A DNA stretch of 35,917 nucleotides from Alphaproteobacteria bacterium (GTDB lineage Bacteria > Pseudomonadota > Alphaproteobacteria > Rhodobacterales > Rhodobacteraceae). Position 1 is the first letter of the stretch, and each line of letters opens with the position of its first letter. Below are positions 33,928 through 35,917 of this stretch, one piece after another. The notes under the pieces were generated by a model. It did no database searches. It saw only the letters and a list, made by a program, of their open reading frames with translations, and was not told the origin of the DNA. The position numbers and the translations under genes are program-made. Location of the stretch: contig RFGB01000164.1 in assembly GCA_003697125.1 (NCBI GenBank), forward strand, positions 1-35,917. Direction: 5' to 3'.

Positions 33928-35811
33928 TCACGGCGTGCCGGCGGCGTCTCCGACCGCTTCGGCAATCGCGCGTTCCTCGCTGTCGTCGTACATCGCCTCC
34001 ACAAGGTCGCGGAACTTCTCGTACATCTGGGCGCGCTTGACCTTGCGCGTGGGCGTGACCGGCTCGCCCTCTTCCTCCGGGTCAAGCTCCTTCGGTATGA
34101 TGCGGAAATCCTTGACCTGTTCGACGCGCGCCAGGGTGGCGTTGCCGCGCGCGATCTCCTGCGCGATCAGCGCGCGGACCTCATCGCTCTCGACCAGGCT
34201 GCGGAAGCCGGTCAGCGCCAGCCCGCGGGCGCGGGCCCATTCGGCCACCATCTCGGCGTCGATCTCGACAAGGGCCACGAGATATTTGCGCCCGTGACCG
34301 AAGACGACCGCCTCGCTGATGTAGGGGCTGGCGCGCAGCGCATTCTCGACCCAGGCCGGCGAGATGGTCTTGCCCCCGGCGGTGACGATGAAGTCGCGGG
34401 CGCGGTCGACGAGGCGCAGCGCCTCGCCCTGCCATTCGCCGACATCGCCGGTGCGCGGCCAGCCATCGGCGCTGAAGGCGGCGGCGCTGGCCTGGGGGTT
34501 GTTCCAGTAGCCCGAGAAGAGATCGGGGCTGAACACCTCGATTTCCCCCGATCCGGCCAGACGGACCTTCCAGCCCTCGGGCACGGTGCCCACCGTGCCG
34601 GGGCGCGGGAACGGGCCGCGCTGGCCGGCGATGATGCCGCCCGCGGTCTCGGTCTGGCCATACATTTCCACCAGGTTCACGCCCAGCATCTGCCAGAACC
34701 GGGCGGTGTCGGCGGGCATCGGCGCGCCACCCGACACGGCCAGCTGCAGCCTGTCCAGGCCGAGCCTGGTCAGCGCGGGGTCGAAGACCGCGGCGCGCGC
34801 AAGCCGCCATGCCGGGCCCGGGTCCCTGCCCTGCCAGCGCCGGTCCAGCGCGCGCCGGGCGATGCGCATCGCCAGGTTCCAGGCCCGACGCTTCAGCGGC
34901 GAGGTGTTGGCGATGCCGATCAGGATCTGGCTCGCCCATTTCTGCAGGAAGCGCGGCACCGAGAACAGGACCGTCGGCGCCACCTCGAAGAGCGTGAGGG
35001 CGAGATCCTCCACATCCTCGCCGAAATGGGGCTCCAGGCCCGAAAGCAGTGGCAGCGTGATGGCCACGTCGCGCCCCAGGACATGGCACAGCGGCAGGAA
35101 GACCACGGTGCGCTGACCGGTGCGGGCGAGGATGGGGTAATGGTGCAGGATGTTCGCCGTGGCGGCGAGGTGGCGGCCATGGGTGACGACCGCGCCCTTC
35201 GGCGCGCCGGTGGTGCCCGAGGTGTAGACGATGAAGGCGGGCGCCTGGGGATCGAGGCGGCCCGCGCGTTCGGCCAGCCAGTCCAGGTTGTGGCTGCCGC
35301 GCCGGGGGGCGGCGATGTCCTCCAGCACCACCAGCCGCGGATCGGAATAGGCGAACAGCGCGGTGGGGTCGATCACCACGATGTGGCGCAGCGCCGGCAG
35401 CCCCTCTGCCACGGCCAGGATCTTGTCGACATATTCCTGATCCTCGGCCACGAAGATCACCGCCCCGCCGTCGCGCATCTGGAAGGCCAGCTCCTCGGCC
35501 GAGGCGGTGGGATAGATGCCATAGCTGACGGCACCCAGGGTCTGGGCGGCGAGATCGCAGATCACCCAGGCCTCGCAGGCATCGCCCATGATCGCCACCC
35601 GGTCGCCCGGCGAAAGCCCCAGATCGGCGAAGCCGCGCGCCACCGCCGCGACCTCCTCGGCCAGCGAACGCCAGCTGCGCTCGACCCAGATGCCCAGGCG
35701 CTTGGCCCGCCAGGCCACCCGCCCGCCTTCCTGCCGGGCGCGCCGCACCAGCAGGCCGGGAGCGGTGGAGCCGCGCAGCAGCCCGTAGTCCCGGATCGGG
35801 TCCGCAGCCAT
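33928..35811 (-). CDS. Long-chain-type acyl-CoA synthetase (AMP-forming)
   Basis: This is a 627-aa cytoplasmic enzyme that makes an acyl-CoA from acid, ATP and CoA. The P-loop YTSGTTGAPKGAV is at 196-208. MYGQTETAGG is the A5 motif, RTGDVGEW the A7, DRARDFIVTAGGKTISP the A8, and a C-terminal PTRKVKR carries the A10 lysine region. It resembles FadD15-type long-chain ligases. It is the first gene of the second Liv operon, 55 nt before the binding-protein gene, so uptake and activation are linked (vectorial acylation is possible). ATG 35811 has GGAGG 8 nt upstream; the GTG at 35820 is too close to it. It is a paralogue of the broken ligase at 8521-10518. Confidence 0.94.
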   Translation of the reverse strand: MAADPIRDYGLLRGSTAPGLLVRRARQEGGRVAWRAKRLGIWVERSWRSLAEEVAAVARGFADLGLSPGDRVAIMGDACEAWVICDLAAQTLGAVSYGIYPTASAEELAFQMRDGGAVIFVAEDQEYVDKILAVAEGLPALRHIVVIDPTALFAYSDPRLVVLEDIAAPRRGSHNLDWLAERAGRLDPQAPAFIVYTSGTTGAPKGAVVTHGRHLAATANILHHYPILARTGQRTVVFLPLCHVLGRDVAITLPLLSGLEPHFGEDVEDLALTLFEVAPTVLFSVPRFLQKWASQILIGIANTSPLKRRAWNLAMRIARRALDRRWQGRDPGPAWRLARAAVFDPALTRLGLDRLQLAVSGGAPMPADTARFWQMLGVNLVEMYGQTETAGGIIAGQRGPFPRPGTVGTVPEGWKVRLAGSGEIEVFSPDLFSGYWNNPQASAAAFSADGWPRTGDVGEWQGEALRLVDRARDFIVTAGGKTISPAWVENALRASPYISEAVVFGHGRKYLVALVEIDAEMVAEWARARGLALTGFRSLVESDEVRALIAQEIARGNATLARVEQVKDFRIIPKELDPEEEGEPVTPTRKVKRAQMYEKFRDLVEAMYDDSEERAIAEAVGDAAGTP

Positions 35812-35855
35812 GTCCGCCACCTCCGCGAATCATGCTTTCCGCTGGCAGTGACGAA

Positions 35856-35890
35856 AGTATAATGGCAAAATTCTATAGCTCTATAAAATT
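35856..35890 (-). promoter_or_regulatory. AT-rich promoter with palindromic operator upstream of the ligase-liv operon
   Basis: On the minus strand TATACT (35856-35861) is a good -10. At the -35 position there is no TTGACA but an imperfect 22-bp palindrome at 35869-35890 with core TATAG-CT-CTATA flanked by AATT on both sides. An AT-rich palindrome in such GC-rich DNA, at -35, suggests a binding site for a regulator that is not encoded in this window. Confidence 0.6.
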
Positions 35891-35917
35891 CCGTCGCCCG
35901 CCGACCCTCCCCCGCCC

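Overview
The window is a gene-dense, very GC-rich stretch, typical of an Alphaproteobacterium. Codon bias, short overlapping operons and the gene content point to Rhodobacterales/Paracoccaceae or a similar group; this is an inference from style, not a placement. Thirty protein genes are supported. No rRNA, tRNA, CRISPR array, insertion sequence or prophage was seen.

Region A (1-13230, all minus strand, read right to left) is one long operon. Order: TetR regulator, acyl-CoA dehydrogenase, LivG-type ATPase, long-chain-type acyl-CoA ligase, LivH and LivM permeases, periplasmic binding protein, LivF-type ATPase, PaaK-like adenylating enzyme, and the beta and alpha subunits of a methylcrotonyl/geranyl-type acyl-CoA carboxylase (alpha runs off the left edge). 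This reads as import of a carboxylic acid, activation to a CoA ester, alpha-beta dehydrogenation, then biotin-dependent carboxylation, which is the logic of 3-methyl-branched or isoprenoid acid breakdown. The ligase gene carries an in-frame amber stop.

Region B (13388-15937) is a stand-alone CPA1 Na+/H+ antiporter with a C-terminal cyclic-nucleotide-binding-like domain. A 490-base non-coding stretch rich in palindromes lies upstream of it.

Region C (16428-29138) is the most interesting part. It is a divergent locus around a 239-bp control region. Leftward: a SAF-domain oxidoreductase (COG4091-like), an acetoin-dehydrogenase-type E1 alpha/E1 beta pair, a lipoyl-PSBD-alpha/beta-hydrolase E2 and a SorC-family regulator. 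Rightward: a Tat-exported sugar-type binding protein, two permeases, a MalK/UgpC-type ATPase, a PfkB kinase with a cysteine-rich active-site loop, and two proteins I do not recognise. Together they look like a transporter plus catabolic pathway for a polyol or unusual (perhaps branched) sugar that ends in TPP/lipoamide cleavage. I cannot match this set to a characterised pathway.

Region D (29157-35811, minus) is a second Liv-type importer (LivG, LivF, LivM, LivH, binding protein) with its own acyl-CoA ligase, behind an AT-rich palindromic promoter. Its binding-protein gene has a one-base frameshift in a G4 run. Regions A and D are paralogous uptake-and-activate cassettes in different gene order, and each has one broken gene.
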